Shown one piece after another: positions 9,568 through 19,829 of a stretch of 64,000 nucleotides of DNA (the first letter of the stretch is position 1; each line of letters begins with the position of its first letter). The translations under genes and the position numbers were made by a program. The notes under the pieces were generated by a model. It had not been told where the DNA came from and made no database searches. It saw nothing but the letters and a program-made list of their open reading frames with translations. The stretch covers positions 13,570,743-13,634,742 of the forward strand of contig OY821772.1 of NCBI GenBank assembly GCA_963682175.1, written 5' to 3'. Origin of the DNA: Triglochin maritima (Eukaryota; Streptophyta; Magnoliopsida; Alismatales; Juncaginaceae).

Positions 9568-10447
9568 TGTTGGCTTTTTGGCCTTAATCTATGTTTTGAT
9601 GATTTAATCAACCTAATCTTAATTATGATCATGTAGAGTAGCACACATGTTGCATTGCACATATATTGCTTTGTGCTAACCTCTACAGGTGATCAAGACT
9701 CAAGGAAGAAAGGAAAATCAAGTCAAGACATGTAAGCAAGCTCTTTTGAAGACATGTATGTTGTATTTTCTTTGAGTCTTAGGAACTTGTGTAAATTGAG
9801 CATACTTGAACTAAAAGCTACTTAAACACACACTAGGTTCCTTATAGACGTCACACACGAAATTTCACATAATTTGGACTTCAATAGATCACCCAAACTT
9901 AGACCGGAAAACACTAAACCTGAACCCTAACAGTCTGCCCACATTCAGTCGACCGTAACAGATCGTTCGGTCGACCGAGTGATCATTCATCCTGTTTGTG
10001 TTTTCACTGCCCGGTTTTGGTCGACCGTATGAACTCATTTTTCCGACCGTTTATTTTGTCGTATTATACCCAACGGTCGTATTCGTATTAACCAAAAATA
10101 CCCCAAATACGAAGTGTTCCTCTCGGATTGTGAGAGAAAAAAGTCAAGCAAGCGAGGGTGTTCGCGGTGCTTGTTTTGTAAAAGACGTTCTCTCCCGGTC
10201 TGGAACGGGGAGTGGATAGTGAAGTCGTGAGCGGAGCTCGAAGTGTCGAGCGGAGCTTGCAAGAGAAGATGTAGGCGGTGGCCGAACCTCTGTAAAACAC
10301 CCGTGTCCATCGTGGTTTGCATTTCTAGTCTTTACTTGCTTGTTTGTTAACTTAATTCCGCTGCATATCTTTGATAGATCAAATAAGTAGGTAATTAGCG
10401 TAAAATTGTGATTAGTTTTGTGGACCCATAACCCACACGATCCAACA
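9568..10447 (+). repeat. LTR1 of the Copia gag element, with internal deletion
   Basis: Starts TGTTGGCTTT and ends ATCCAACA, 880 bp. Against LTR2 it lacks about 0.6 kb (equivalent to about 13371-13978), joining 'ccccaaatac' to 'gaagtgttcc'. Most of the palindrome array and the TATA box are lost with it, so this copy probably cannot start a normal transcript. Confidence 0.85.
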
Positions 10448-10449
10448 TT

Positions 10450-10461
10450 TGGTATCAGAGC
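10450..10461 (+). promoter_or_regulatory. Primer-binding site, initiator tRNA-Met type
   Basis: TGGTATCAGAGC, the standard plant Copia primer site, two bases after the LTR end. Confidence 0.9.
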
Positions 10462-10523
10462 TTTGTTAGCTAATTCTCATACTTAATCGTATTTTTAGCA
10501 CGACCTCTACTTCATCTAATCAC

Positions 10524-12149
10524 ATAGAAGGATTATGCACAACTCGACCTCCTTTGCTAAATGGGTCAAATTATGATTATTGGAAGAATAGGATGAAGAT
10601 TTTTCTAATTTCTAATGACCTTAAGTATTGGATGTTTCTTCAAAATCCATACACACCCCAAATGAAGATGAATTGGATTCACTTACAAGACCCAAAATAA
10701 AAGAAATCGAAATGAATTCAAAAATTATGAATATCTTATATTGTGGCCTTAATGAGGGTGAATATAATAGGATTATGGGTTGTGTAAGTGCATATGAAAT
10801 ATGGCATAGATTGCAAATGCATCATGAGGGGGATATCAAAACTAAGGAAACCCGCATTAGTCTTCTCATGCATAAATATGAATTTTTTTCTATGCAAATC
10901 GGTGAAAACATAAGCGAAATGAACACTCGCTTCACCGATATCACTAACTCTCTTTTGGTTCTTGGAAGAAGTTTAAATGAAGGAGAGATGACAAGGAAAT
11001 TCCTCCGGTCGCTAAGTCACGATTGGGAAGATAAGGTAGTCGCAATTGAAGAAGCACATGACCTTTCCCAACTCAAGATGGAGGAGTTAATTGGAAATCT
11101 CATGGCTTATGAGCTCCAAATTAACCATCGAAAGGAGAAGAAAGCCTCCAAGAACAAACCAACCTTGGGATTACATGCAAATATTGACCAACCAAGGAGG
11201 TGTAGAAGATGAGGACATTGAAGTCCTAGCCAAAGACTTCTTCAAATACCTCAAGAAGGATAAAGAAGAAAAGAATGAAAGAAGAGGTAGAAGAAGTGAG
11301 AAGAGAGAAAAGAAGAATGAGAAGGAAGAGAGTGAAAATGAGAGAAAAGAGAAGGAGAAGAAAAATGAGAGAAGGGAGAGAAGGAGAGAAAATGAGAGGA
11401 GTAAGAGAAAGGAGAAGAGGTTGGAAGCTCACAAGGCTACATGGGACGACTCATCGTCTTCATTGTCATCCAAATCAACCACACCTTCATCAACAAAGGA
11501 ATATGCACATATGTGTTACATGACAATTTAAGATGAAGGAAGTGAGGAATCCTCTAACTCTTACTCTAGTAGATCACATTCTTGCTCATCTAAGTCAAAT
11601 GCTAGTGATAGTTCATGTTCCAAAGAAGAAACATATTCTCGCGAGGAACTTCCAAATGCATTTCATGATTTAGTTAAACAATATGAGATTATTTGCGAAA
11701 AGAACAAAAATGCTAAAAAGCAAATAAATGATCTCAAATGCCAAATTGAACTAATCATGAATAAGAAGAATGAGGTGCTTGCTAAACTTGAAACTAATGC
11801 ATCAACTCTTGACAAGTTAAAAGCAACACCTATAGATTGTGAACAATTAGATCTTCAAGCTTGCAATGTGCAATTAAGAAAAGATTTAGAAATGTTCACA
11901 CATGAAACTAAGATGCTTAACATGCTATTAGGAAGTCAAAGACAATCTTTGCAAAAACATGGTTTAGGATTTAATGCCAAATTGAAAAACCATGCTTCTT
12001 ATACAACTTTATATGGAAAGCACTTAGTCGTAAATCATACTTCCTCAAATGTGTGGGCTCCTAAAACCAAAATGGTTTGGGTTCCCAAAGCTAACATTCA
12101 AGGACCCAAAGTTGTTTGGGTACCTAAATCTACACTTGTAGGTGCTTGA
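10524..12149 (+). pseudogene. Copia gag (UBN2 type) with charged and coiled-coil extension
   Basis: The N-terminus reads GLCTTRPPLLNGSNYDYWK, then the UBN2-type core: YEIWHRLQMHHEG, MHKYEFFSMQ, FTDITNSL, KFLRSLSHDWEDKV and LMAYELQ. A very charged Lys/Glu/Arg segment follows (about 11250-11430), then a Ser-rich part, a likely coiled coil (about 11650-11970) and three VW-x-PK repeats before the stop at 12147-12149. Damage: ATA (10524-10526) where the start is expected, frameshifts near 10655 and 11190, and a stop at 11529-11531. No zinc knuckle or protease follows. In Sireviruses gag forms the particle; this copy is not functional. Confidence 0.75.
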
Positions 12150-12450
12150 GGAAGAAATCGGTGGTGACCGGGCGAGCTTAAGAGTCAAATTGAAAGCCGG
12201 GTGCATCACCGAATGAAGGGTAGAACCAATTCAAGCTTCAAGTTGGTATATTTTCATATCCTCTAAATTTTTCGATAAAATTGGTTCTAGTCTAGGATAC
12301 ATGCTCAGTTGACATATCATTTACCCATTCATTGCAAATCCTAAATGTTTGAATAACATCCATAGTTTTAGAGTCAAATTATCTAAATGGATGTAAAAAA
12401 GGGAAATGAGAACATCACATGCTAAATTGTAGTATTTGCTTGATGTTAAT

Positions 12451-12720
12451 AGGGGAGAATTAAGAATTGAACTTAATTGAAAAATCATATTCATATCGAT
12501 GGGGGGAGCTTATTGAATATCATTTTCTTAGAGTAATGAAATGCAAAACTTAGGGGGAGCAACTTCATTACAAGACATCCACATTGAACTTCAATCGTAT
12601 AAATTTTCTTATATAAATATCATTTTTTGATGGATGTCAAAGCGGGAGAGATAATTAAGGGGGTAAAACTTGAAATTTGAGTTAAATTGAACAAAAACTA
12701 TGCACATCCATAGGGGGAGC
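12451..12720 (+). repeat. Cluster of repeated polypurine tracts before LTR2
   Basis: G-rich purine tracts at about 12451 (AGGGGAGAA), 12501 (GGGGGGAGC), 12551 (TAGGGGGAGC), 12641 (GCGGGAGAG), 12659 (GGGGG) and 12711 (TAGGGGGAGC). Multiple polypurine tracts ahead of the 3' LTR are a known Sirevirus hallmark. Confidence 0.7.
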
Positions 12721-13183
12721 ATTTATATGCATAGATTACTTATAAAAATTCCATGTATTAATATATAGTTAAGATATAGGTTGTCATCATCAAAAAATTG
12801 GAGATTGTTGGCTTTTTGGCCTTAATCTATGTTTTGATGATTTAATCAACCTAATTTTAATTATGATCATGTAGAGTAGCACACATGTTGCATTGCACAT
12901 ATATTGCTTTGTGCTAACCTCTACAGGTGATCAAGACTCAAGGAAGAAAGGAAAATCAAGTCAAGACATGTAAGCAAGCTCTTTTGAAGACATGTATTTT
13001 GTATTTTCTTTGAGTCTTAGGAACTTGTGTAAATTGAGCATACTTGAACTAAAAACTACTTAAACACACATTAGGTTCCTTATAGACGTCACACACGAAA
13101 TTTCACATAATTTGGACTTCAATAGATCACCCAAACTTAGACCGGAAAACACTAAACCTGAACCCTAACAGTCTGCCCACATT

Positions 13184-13676
13184 CGGTCGACCGTAACAGA
13201 CCGTTCGGTCGACCGAGTGATCATTCATCCTGTTTGTGATTTCACTGCCCGGTTTCGGTCGACCGTATATGCCCTTTCGGTCGACCGTATGAACTCATTT
13301 TTCTGACCGTTTATTTTGTCGTATTATACCCAACGGTCGTATTCGTATTAACCAAAAATACCCCAAATACATTTCATGTATCGGTCGACCGAGGACCTTG
13401 TTCGGTCGACCGAATATCTGTCTCTTGACAAACCTGAACCTCCTGGACAAAATCGGGCGACCACTAGACCTTAGCTCGGTCGACCGAATTGATCATTGTT
13501 TGTCAACTCCAAAGTGTCTGGTGCAAATCGGTCGACCGAACCTTTTTCAGAGTTCGACCGTTCACTTAAGTGTACCTAAGTCGTAGCGTTGGGCGGTCGA
13601 CCGTTACCTAACCGGTCGACCGAACTGAGTTCAAAACTGCCAAACGGTTGGCCGTTCAGACCGATCCGGTCGACCA
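13184..13676. repeat. GGTCGACC palindrome array in LTR2
   Basis: At least nine exact or near-exact CGGTCGACCG motifs, irregularly spaced at about 20-60 bp, upstream of the TATA box. Same motif as at 83-357 and 25974-26520. Confidence 0.8.
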
Positions 13677-13772
13677 AATTAACTCAGAATTGGGTCCTGA
13701 GAGTTTCTGTTTTGTGTATCCTACACCAACACTCACCCAATCAACCCCAACAGATCTATTCTCTCTAATGCC

Positions 13773-13780
13773 TATATAAA
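13773..13780 (+). promoter_or_regulatory. TATA box of LTR2
   Basis: TATATAAA about 100 bp after the palindrome array and before a C-rich 'actctcccactac' stretch. Confidence 0.5.
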
Positions 13781-14262
13781 GAGTTGTAAAACACATTTTA
13801 ACACAACTCTCCCACTACATACTTGTCCAAAACATTAGAGAGAATCCCAAACACTCCAAACCTCCAATTTCCACACTTAAGATCAATTCCACATCATAAG
13901 CTAAGTGTGCTCAAGTTAGAGAGTGTATTCCACTCAAGTTTTCATTTGTGAAGAACCAAGGACTTCGGTGAAAGTCCGAAGTGTTCCTCTCGGATTGTGA
14001 GAGAAGAAAGTCAAGCAAGCGAGGATGTTCGCGGTGCTTGTTTTGTAAAAGGCGTTATCTCCCGGCCCGGAACGGGGAGTGGATAGTGAAGTCGTGAGTG
14101 AAGCTCGAAGTGTCGAGCGGAGCTTGCAAGAGAGGACGTAGGCGGTGGCCGAACCTCTGTAAAACACCCGTGTCCATCGTGGTTTGCATTTCTAGTCTTT
14201 ACTTGCTTGTTTGTTAACTTAATTCCGCTGCATATCTTTGATAGATCAAACACGTAGGTAAT

Positions 14263-15828
14263 TGATTGATTCATTTTATATTAAACCGCAAGTGCACGGC
14301 TGCGTTGAAGCGGTGGCAAATACGGGTCGATCCACAGGGAGGTGTGTCGACTTTTGGTTTGTGCGAAGGCGAGTGGGAAAGAAATGAGAGAAATGTTGGT
14401 TACACTAAACTACACTAGAATGCAAAATGGAAATGGAGGAGAAGCAATAAAACTAAACCTCATAAGGGGTAGAAAAATAATGTGAGTATAAAGATGTGTG
14501 TGTGGGTGTGTTCAATTATGCTCCTCACAATATGTAGTGCATGAAATCATAAAACTAAATCCAACTTTGCCTCTACATGAAATAAGATAAGATCATATCA
14601 TTAAAACATACAAGACAATAATTGGAATGAAGCTAAATGAACTCATGTATAAAGACTAGACCCTACTATGCCTCCACATGAAATAAGATAACCCAATATC
14701 ATTAAAACATACAAGGCATTAACCAAGGTAAAGGCAACAAGAGTATATACACTACGAATTGTGTTTCCAATATTAATTTCATCCATATCCTCACCTTATC
14801 ATTTCCCATAAAATAGGTCCACTAATCTAAGCATAACCTAAGCTTCATTTAAGAGCATTAACATATCAAAGATAAGAGTGACATCCCATTAGATGGTTAT
14901 GGAAATCATATAAGGCTCAAGGGATTAAGATAACACACACCTAATACACTACATGATCATATCACATATTTCTCCACCCCCCCCAAATGGGAATGGAACT
15001 ACTCACTAATAATTACAGTACCTACATTAACAAAATGAGAAATTATACTGAAAGGAAATTTAACTAAGCAAAAAGGAACATTAAAGACGCTAATTGAAAC
15101 AAACATAAACTAAAGAAACATACAAGAATTAAAAGACAAGATTAAAAGAAACTAAGAACAATTATTTTATTAACAATGACTCACATTGAAGGTAGCATTC
15201 TTCTCCACCTTGAGTTTTGCTTCAAGGCTTACTTCTTAGTAGAAAGAATACCACCAATCAATGAGTAGTTTACAATAAAAGGTGAAGAGTTCTATTTATA
15301 GTCAAAGAAAAAGGCAATCCGGGACAATCCCCCGATGTGGGATTAAACAAATACCTGAAATGGACTAAATAGACATTAATACGCGACCCACCAAAATCTT
15401 AACGGATTTGGGCCAAAACAGACCGCCAATTAGCGGTCTTGGACCACCAATTGGCGGTCTATATGGTCCGGATCACGCTGGATTTTATTCTGGGCTTTTC
15501 TGAATGTCTTTGTTGGTCTTTGATGCATTTACTTCACTTGTTGGAGCTCCGACCCAAATAGAATTGCCAAAATACTCCCCATGATGGTGTGGAGTTTTCT
15601 GTTTTGCTCTTTGGTCCTTCGGTCTTACGTTCAGGTCATTCTCCCTTGCATCTTAGTCCCCAGGTCTCACAATTAATTTTTTTTCCCCTGCTTTTGGGTC
15701 ATTTCATGCTTCATCTCTTCAAACATATTTATTTCTGAAATTCAAACATAAAACTCGTCACGTAGCATTGTTTAGGTGTAACATAATGGATATAAGATAC
15801 AAATATAAGCATGAAATGATGTCAATCA
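14263..15828 (-). mobile_element. Solo LTR of the tRNA-Asp family, nested in LTR2
   Basis: 1,566 bp from TGATTGATTC to GTCAATCA, flanked by the 5-bp duplication GTAAT (14258-14262 and 15829-15833). Removing it with one duplicate restores the LTR2 sequence seen in LTR1. It belongs with the LTRs of F and G. TATA box at 15293-15301 and a decayed palindrome pair near 15420-15457, read on the minus strand. Confidence 0.92.
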
Positions 15829-16413
15829 GTAATTAGCGTAAAATTGTGATTAGTTTTGTGGACTCATAACCCACACGATCCAACAAAATCAACACCCTCA
15901 AATCACACAAACCCTCATCTTCTCTAACATTCCTCTAGATCAAACATTCAAAACAAATATTGGTTTCAAGTTTTGGGGGTTTCCAATACAAAGGTAACAA
16001 ATCTCTCTTGTATTTGGTTTGTTTTAAGTATTTGTTTTGATTTGGGTTTGGGTTTGGATTTGTGTTAGTGAGAAGTTGGAGTTGACTTGGCAAACGAGGA
16101 TTGTGAGAGAAGGTATTGGGAGATTGGAGTTTTGTGTGGTGGTTCCCAACGTGGTGGACAAAATCTTTGTTGGGTTTTGAATTTTGCACGTTTTACTTTT
16201 ATTTATGATTCCTTAGAATTGGATTCTAAAAAAAATGTAAAAATGGATTGAAGATTAGAAAATTGTAGGTGAGAATTACAAGAAATATGATGTGGTTTTG
16301 TGTGTTGACTACTTTTTGGTGTTTTGCCTACCTTTTGTTCCATTTTTGTTTCATTTGGATTGCATGATTAACTTGATGTTTTAATTTTTTTTGTGAAATT
16401 TAGCTTTTACCAT

Positions 16414-16979
16414 GGAAATATATTTCAAAAGGAAAGGAAAAACCATTGAATTGTCTGAAACAATATTAGTTGATGAAGTGAAAGAAAAAGAGTAATAGTT
16501 GTGTGAACCAAAATCTAGATGCGTAACCTTCAGATCCAGGTTTAAGACCTATTATTATGGACTATGATGTTAATATCAGAGATGAGGTGCAAAGATATTA
16601 TTTGTTGAAAGGTCCGTGTCAACCTCGGAAGTTGGTGGATACGAGGGAAAATGAAGTGTTTCCATTGGTATATTTGTTGGTGAAATTAGTGTTGATTTTG
16701 TCGGTCGCTACAACTACAGTGGAAAAAACTTTCTCAGCAATGAATATCATAAAGAATCCACTTCGCAATCGTATGGGTGATGAAGTTACCAATGATTGTT
16801 TAGTTACATACATCGAGAGAGATATTTTTAGAAGTATTGATAATGAAGTATTATGCAACGTTTTCAAATATGAAAAATCGAAGGGGAATGTTGTAATCAA
16901 GCTTTATAATTTAACATTTTTTTTGGATTTTATGATTATGTATTATGAGTTAATGTTCATATTTTGGGACTCCCTTTGA
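16414..16979 (+). pseudogene. hAT transposase remnant, N-terminal start joined to dimerisation domain
   Basis: Begins MEIYFKRK, typical of the ZMYM/TTF-type hAT proteins, then a frame break at about 16440. From about 16530 the family's PSDPGLRP, NIRDEVQRYYL and KGPCQPR segment is clear. Directly after it the frame jumps to the hAT dimerisation region: FPLVYLLVKL, SVATTTVEKTFSAMNI, PLRNRMGD and CLVTYIERDIF. A 140-codon frame (16557-16979) spans the join, so the catalytic core was removed in frame. Without the catalytic region it cannot transpose. Whether the fused piece is expressed is unknown. Confidence 0.8.
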
Positions 16980-16984
16980 AAAGT

Positions 16985-17000
16985 CCTAGGTCTGCCACTG
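16985..17000 (-). repeat. hAT right terminal inverted repeat
   Basis: On the minus strand it begins CAGTGGCAGACCTAGG, matching the usual CAGTGGCGGA-type hAT terminus. Confidence 0.7.
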
Positions 17001-17764
17001 CCTGAAGAGATTGACAAAACTACTAAATATTTAAATGAAAGATCTTGGTGTAACTAAATTTTGTCGTCTTACTGATCGAGCACTTACCCGGATGGAATTT
17101 TTATTCAATAATCAAAATATATTGAGTAGATGCTAAAACATTTTTATATGAATAAAGCTCGTCCATTAAGTTCATCAATGGTCATTTGATGGCTTAATAT
17201 TGAAAAAGATCATTTTCGTCACCTAGAAAATGGTGAAGAAGTTCTTGGTCTAGAAGTATCATATTTAAGTGCAATAAGGCACTTAAAACGTTTAGAGGCC
17301 AAATTAATTGGATATGCCAATACTAGATATTTGTTAGATCCACATAAAGCAAAATCACAAACAGAATATGTGTTCACATATGGTGCACAACAAATTCATG
17401 GTGATCAACAAAACAAACATTAACAACATCTTCGAATCATGCAGAGTTAATTACATTATATGAAGCTGATCGAGAATCTGTGGCTGAGATAAATGATCCA
17501 CAACATACAGGAAGAATGTGGACTCGATAGAATTAAAGACCACCCAATAATTTTATATGAAGACAATATTGCATGTATTACTTAAATAAAGGAAGGATAC
17601 ATCAAAGGCAACAAGACTAAGCATATTTCACCAAAGTTCTTTTCAACACATGATTTACAAAAGGATTGCGAGATAAATGTCTGTTAGATCCAATCAAGTG
17701 AGAACTTGGCAAAACTTGAGCAATTTGTTTTTAAGATTGATGTTCGTCAATTAAAGAATATATG
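17001..17764 (+). pseudogene. Copia reverse transcriptase/RNase H end, decayed
   Basis: Fragments of TNT1-94-like pol in shifting frames: DLGVTKFC, a gap where about 80 residues of reverse transcriptase are missing, then LIGYAN, YLLDPHKAKSQT, YVFTYG, LYEDNIACI, IKEGYIKG, TKHISPKFF and ENLAKLEQF. The LYEDN and TKHIS parts are RNase H hallmarks. Many stops and frame changes. The hAT element interrupts its left side. Confidence 0.8.
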
Positions 17765-17903
17765 TTAAGCTAAGGGGGAGAATTATAGGCTCTACACTCT
17801 TTTTTCTTTTACCAAGTTTTTGTCCCACAAAGTTTTACTTGATAATGTTTTTAACGAGGCGAGTCAAAAAACGTATAACAAAAGGTGATCATCAAATGGA
17901 GAG

Positions 17904-18114
17904 TGTTATGAAATTATATATGTGATGGATGATTCACATTCCAAATATTCATTATAACATATTCATTACGAAAACTACCATAAATACTTATGCAATTAAA
18001 ATATTTCGATATAGAAAGATGGAAAATATAGAGATTCTTATTGATTTTGTAATTATATATAATATTATAAATACAAATACATATATGTATTATATAAATA
18101 TTTATAAATGGGAA
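17904..18114 (+). mobile_element. Left fragment of a Copia LTR after the pol relic
   Basis: The pol relic is followed by the 'ccaagtttttgtcccac' type tail (17808-17860), a weak purine tract and TGTTATGAAATT, the usual start of such LTRs. It is AT-rich and breaks off at the SKS-like fragment. Confidence 0.45.
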
Positions 18115-18330
18115 GGATACAGGTTACACGTGCTAAGGAAGGACTCATGGCAAGATGGAGTTTATGGCACAAACTGCCCAATTCCTCCTAGGACAAACTT
18201 CACATACCATTTGAGGGTGAAGGACCAGATAGGCAGCTACTTCTACTTCCCGTCCCTCGGTTTCCACAAGGCGGCTGGAGGATACCGGGCTCTTCGTATC
18301 TACAGTCGGCCCAGGATTCTGGTCCACTTG
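18115..18330 (+). pseudogene. SKU5/SKS (monocopper oxidase-like) gene fragment
   Basis: The frame around 18142-18324 encodes DSWQDGVYGTNCPIPP, then FTYHLRVKDQIGSYFYFPS, LGFHKAAGGY and SRPRI. These are strongly characteristic of the first cupredoxin domain of plant SKU5-similar proteins, secreted or GPI-anchored relatives of multicopper oxidases acting at the cell wall. Only about 70 of roughly 540-590 residues are present. The GFGG usually seen after AAGG is altered (GGYRAL), and after SRPRILV the similarity stops. It sits between a broken Copia LTR and non-coding DNA, so it is a dead or captured exon. Confidence 0.75.
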
Positions 18331-19703
18331 GACGAACGATTAATATGTAAGCTAGAACAGAGATTTCAAGCGTTCTTATCTCAGTTGGGTCAGTCTGATC
18401 TGACTTTGATTGGAAGGAAGGCAATTACGTGCAGCTTGTGATTTAAGTTGGCAGTGGGGGTTCATGTTATAGAAAGCAACTGGGCGGAGGTTAAGTTCGA
18501 GTGAAATTTAATTGCAAAATGTTTGGTGCAGCATGTTTTGATGACAACCTAGCTCCAGTTGATGATTCTTATCTGGAAAGAAAGTTTGGTGTAGCCTCGG
18601 AGCAGATAGCAGCTGTTCCAACGGTGTTTCCATTTAGCAGCGGCAACTTGATTTTTATTCTCAGCAAGCTATGGTTGCTGTTGTTACATTTACGGTTTTG
18701 ATCTAGCGGGCCTAGAGCTCAGTACCTTATTTTCTTTTTCCTTCGAGACCATTTCGCCTATGGCTGGTTAAAGGTGTAGAGAGAGTTTTTTAAGGGGTTT
18801 TGTTTCTTATTTCCTAGTGGGCAGACTGGGCCTACTTAAAAACATCTTATGAAATTATCTATAAAGAAACTAGTATGTGGATTGCTATAATTAAGACTGG
18901 CACTAACAAATATATCACCTCAGCATGTGTAAAGCAAAATTAAGTTGCTTTTGTAAACAAACTTCGTAAAATTTTGTGATTGCTATAATTGATGAATAAC
19001 ATTTAAAATTTTCATTATGCTTAATGTAACTAACATGTTATAATGAATTAAAAATGTGTATTTATGAAAACTAAAGATGAAAAAATTAACAATATAATAT
19101 TACATTATACTTGTAGTCTACTTTGATTCAAGGGTTATTAGAATATAATATTATATATTTTACAAATATATAATATTAGAGTTAGACGTGTAATTCCCAA
19201 CAAAACTAAGGGTAAAATGGGAATTACATAAAAGATCAATCTTATTCTATTTTTAAAGAGGTAAATATTCATTCACGGAAGTGTATCTAGAAAGAGACAA
19301 TAATTAGGTGACTACCCTCTATGGGGATAATCCATTACCCACCACAAAGTCAGGGTAATCATTATGAGTTTTACATTTTTTTTTTCTATATTAGAGAAAT
19401 TACCACCCAAAAATTGCCCCTACTGATTACCCAATTTCTAGTGCACCGGAAGAAAAATAAAGTAGAAGATAAAGTACTAGTTTAACCTCAGCATAATGAT
19501 TTAATTACTCAAGAAGCCCATCTCCCGCTGAGAAATCAACCAATTAAAAATGCAATGATTCTGGAGATGTACACGATTCGGGAACTAGAGGCCTATAAAC
19601 GTTAAAAATTCTACAAGTAAAAGAACCATGACCAGAACAAAGAAAAAGGCACTATGATGGGTATCTTGATATGGTGAACTTAAGAAGTGAAAAGGTACTT
19701 CAC
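18331..19703. other. Intergenic DNA, no gene recognised
   Basis: AT-rich sequence between the SKS-like fragment and the host gene's 3' end. A 66-codon frame at 18501-18701 has no recognisable motif. The part nearest 19703 probably includes the 3' untranslated region of the minus-strand gene. Confidence 0.5.
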
Positions 19704-19829
19704 CTAAGAAGGAACTTCTTTAGCAAATAGATCCATTCCAGGCCTCGAATCCCATCTTCTCCGATTCCTATAGTCCTCGATAGCCTTCAAACGAAGCCTT
19801 TCCAGTGATGGGTCATGCGACGAGAATGC
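19704..19829 (-). CDS. CCDC137-like gene, exon 4 and stop
   Basis: 41 codons plus TAG. Acceptor 'ttttgaag' at 19830. Contains LERLRLKAIEDYRNRRRW, the conserved C-terminal helix of the family. Confidence 0.85.
   Translation of the reverse strand, partial: AFSSHDPSLERLRLKAIEDYRNRRRWDSRPGMDLFAKEVPS

Larger units (their letters stand above)
9568..15883 (+). mobile_element. Sirevirus-like Copia element carrying only gag
   Basis: LTR1 (9568-10447), an initiator tRNA-Met primer site, a broken gag, a 650-bp tail with repeated polypurine tracts, and LTR2 (12806-15883, interrupted by a solo LTR). Protease, integrase, reverse transcriptase and RNase H are absent. The repeated polypurine tracts, the palindromic LTR arrays and the coiled-coil extension of gag fit the Sirevirus group. 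It is non-autonomous or internally deleted. Confidence 0.75.
12806..15883 (+). repeat. LTR2 of the Copia gag element, split by a solo LTR
   Basis: Starts TGTTGGCTTT at 12806 and ends CCAACA at 15883. Without the inserted 14263-15828 and one duplicate it is about 1,507 bp. It keeps the full palindrome array and the TATA box missing from LTR1. Confidence 0.85.
15884..17000 (+). mobile_element. Deleted hAT transposon, left end missing
   Basis: Holds a possible untranslated exon and intron (15884-16402), the start of a transposase, its C-terminal end and a right terminal repeat (16985-17000). No matching left terminus is seen before the Copia boundary at 15883. The bases after the right end (cctgaaga) would be the 8-bp duplication. 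Confidence 0.65.

Noticed and set aside
11226..11432. Leu/Ser/Phe-rich minus-strand frame
   Set aside because: Mirror image of the Lys/Glu-rich gag segment on the plus strand.
16557..16979. Host gene with a hAT dimerisation domain (domesticated transposase)
   Set aside because: The catalytic core is missing, a hAT terminal repeat follows within 10 bp and the N-terminal start is frameshifted; simpler as a deleted transposon.
18501..18701. Small gene after the SKS-like fragment
   Set aside because: 66 codons with no motif, no SKS similarity and no supporting context.
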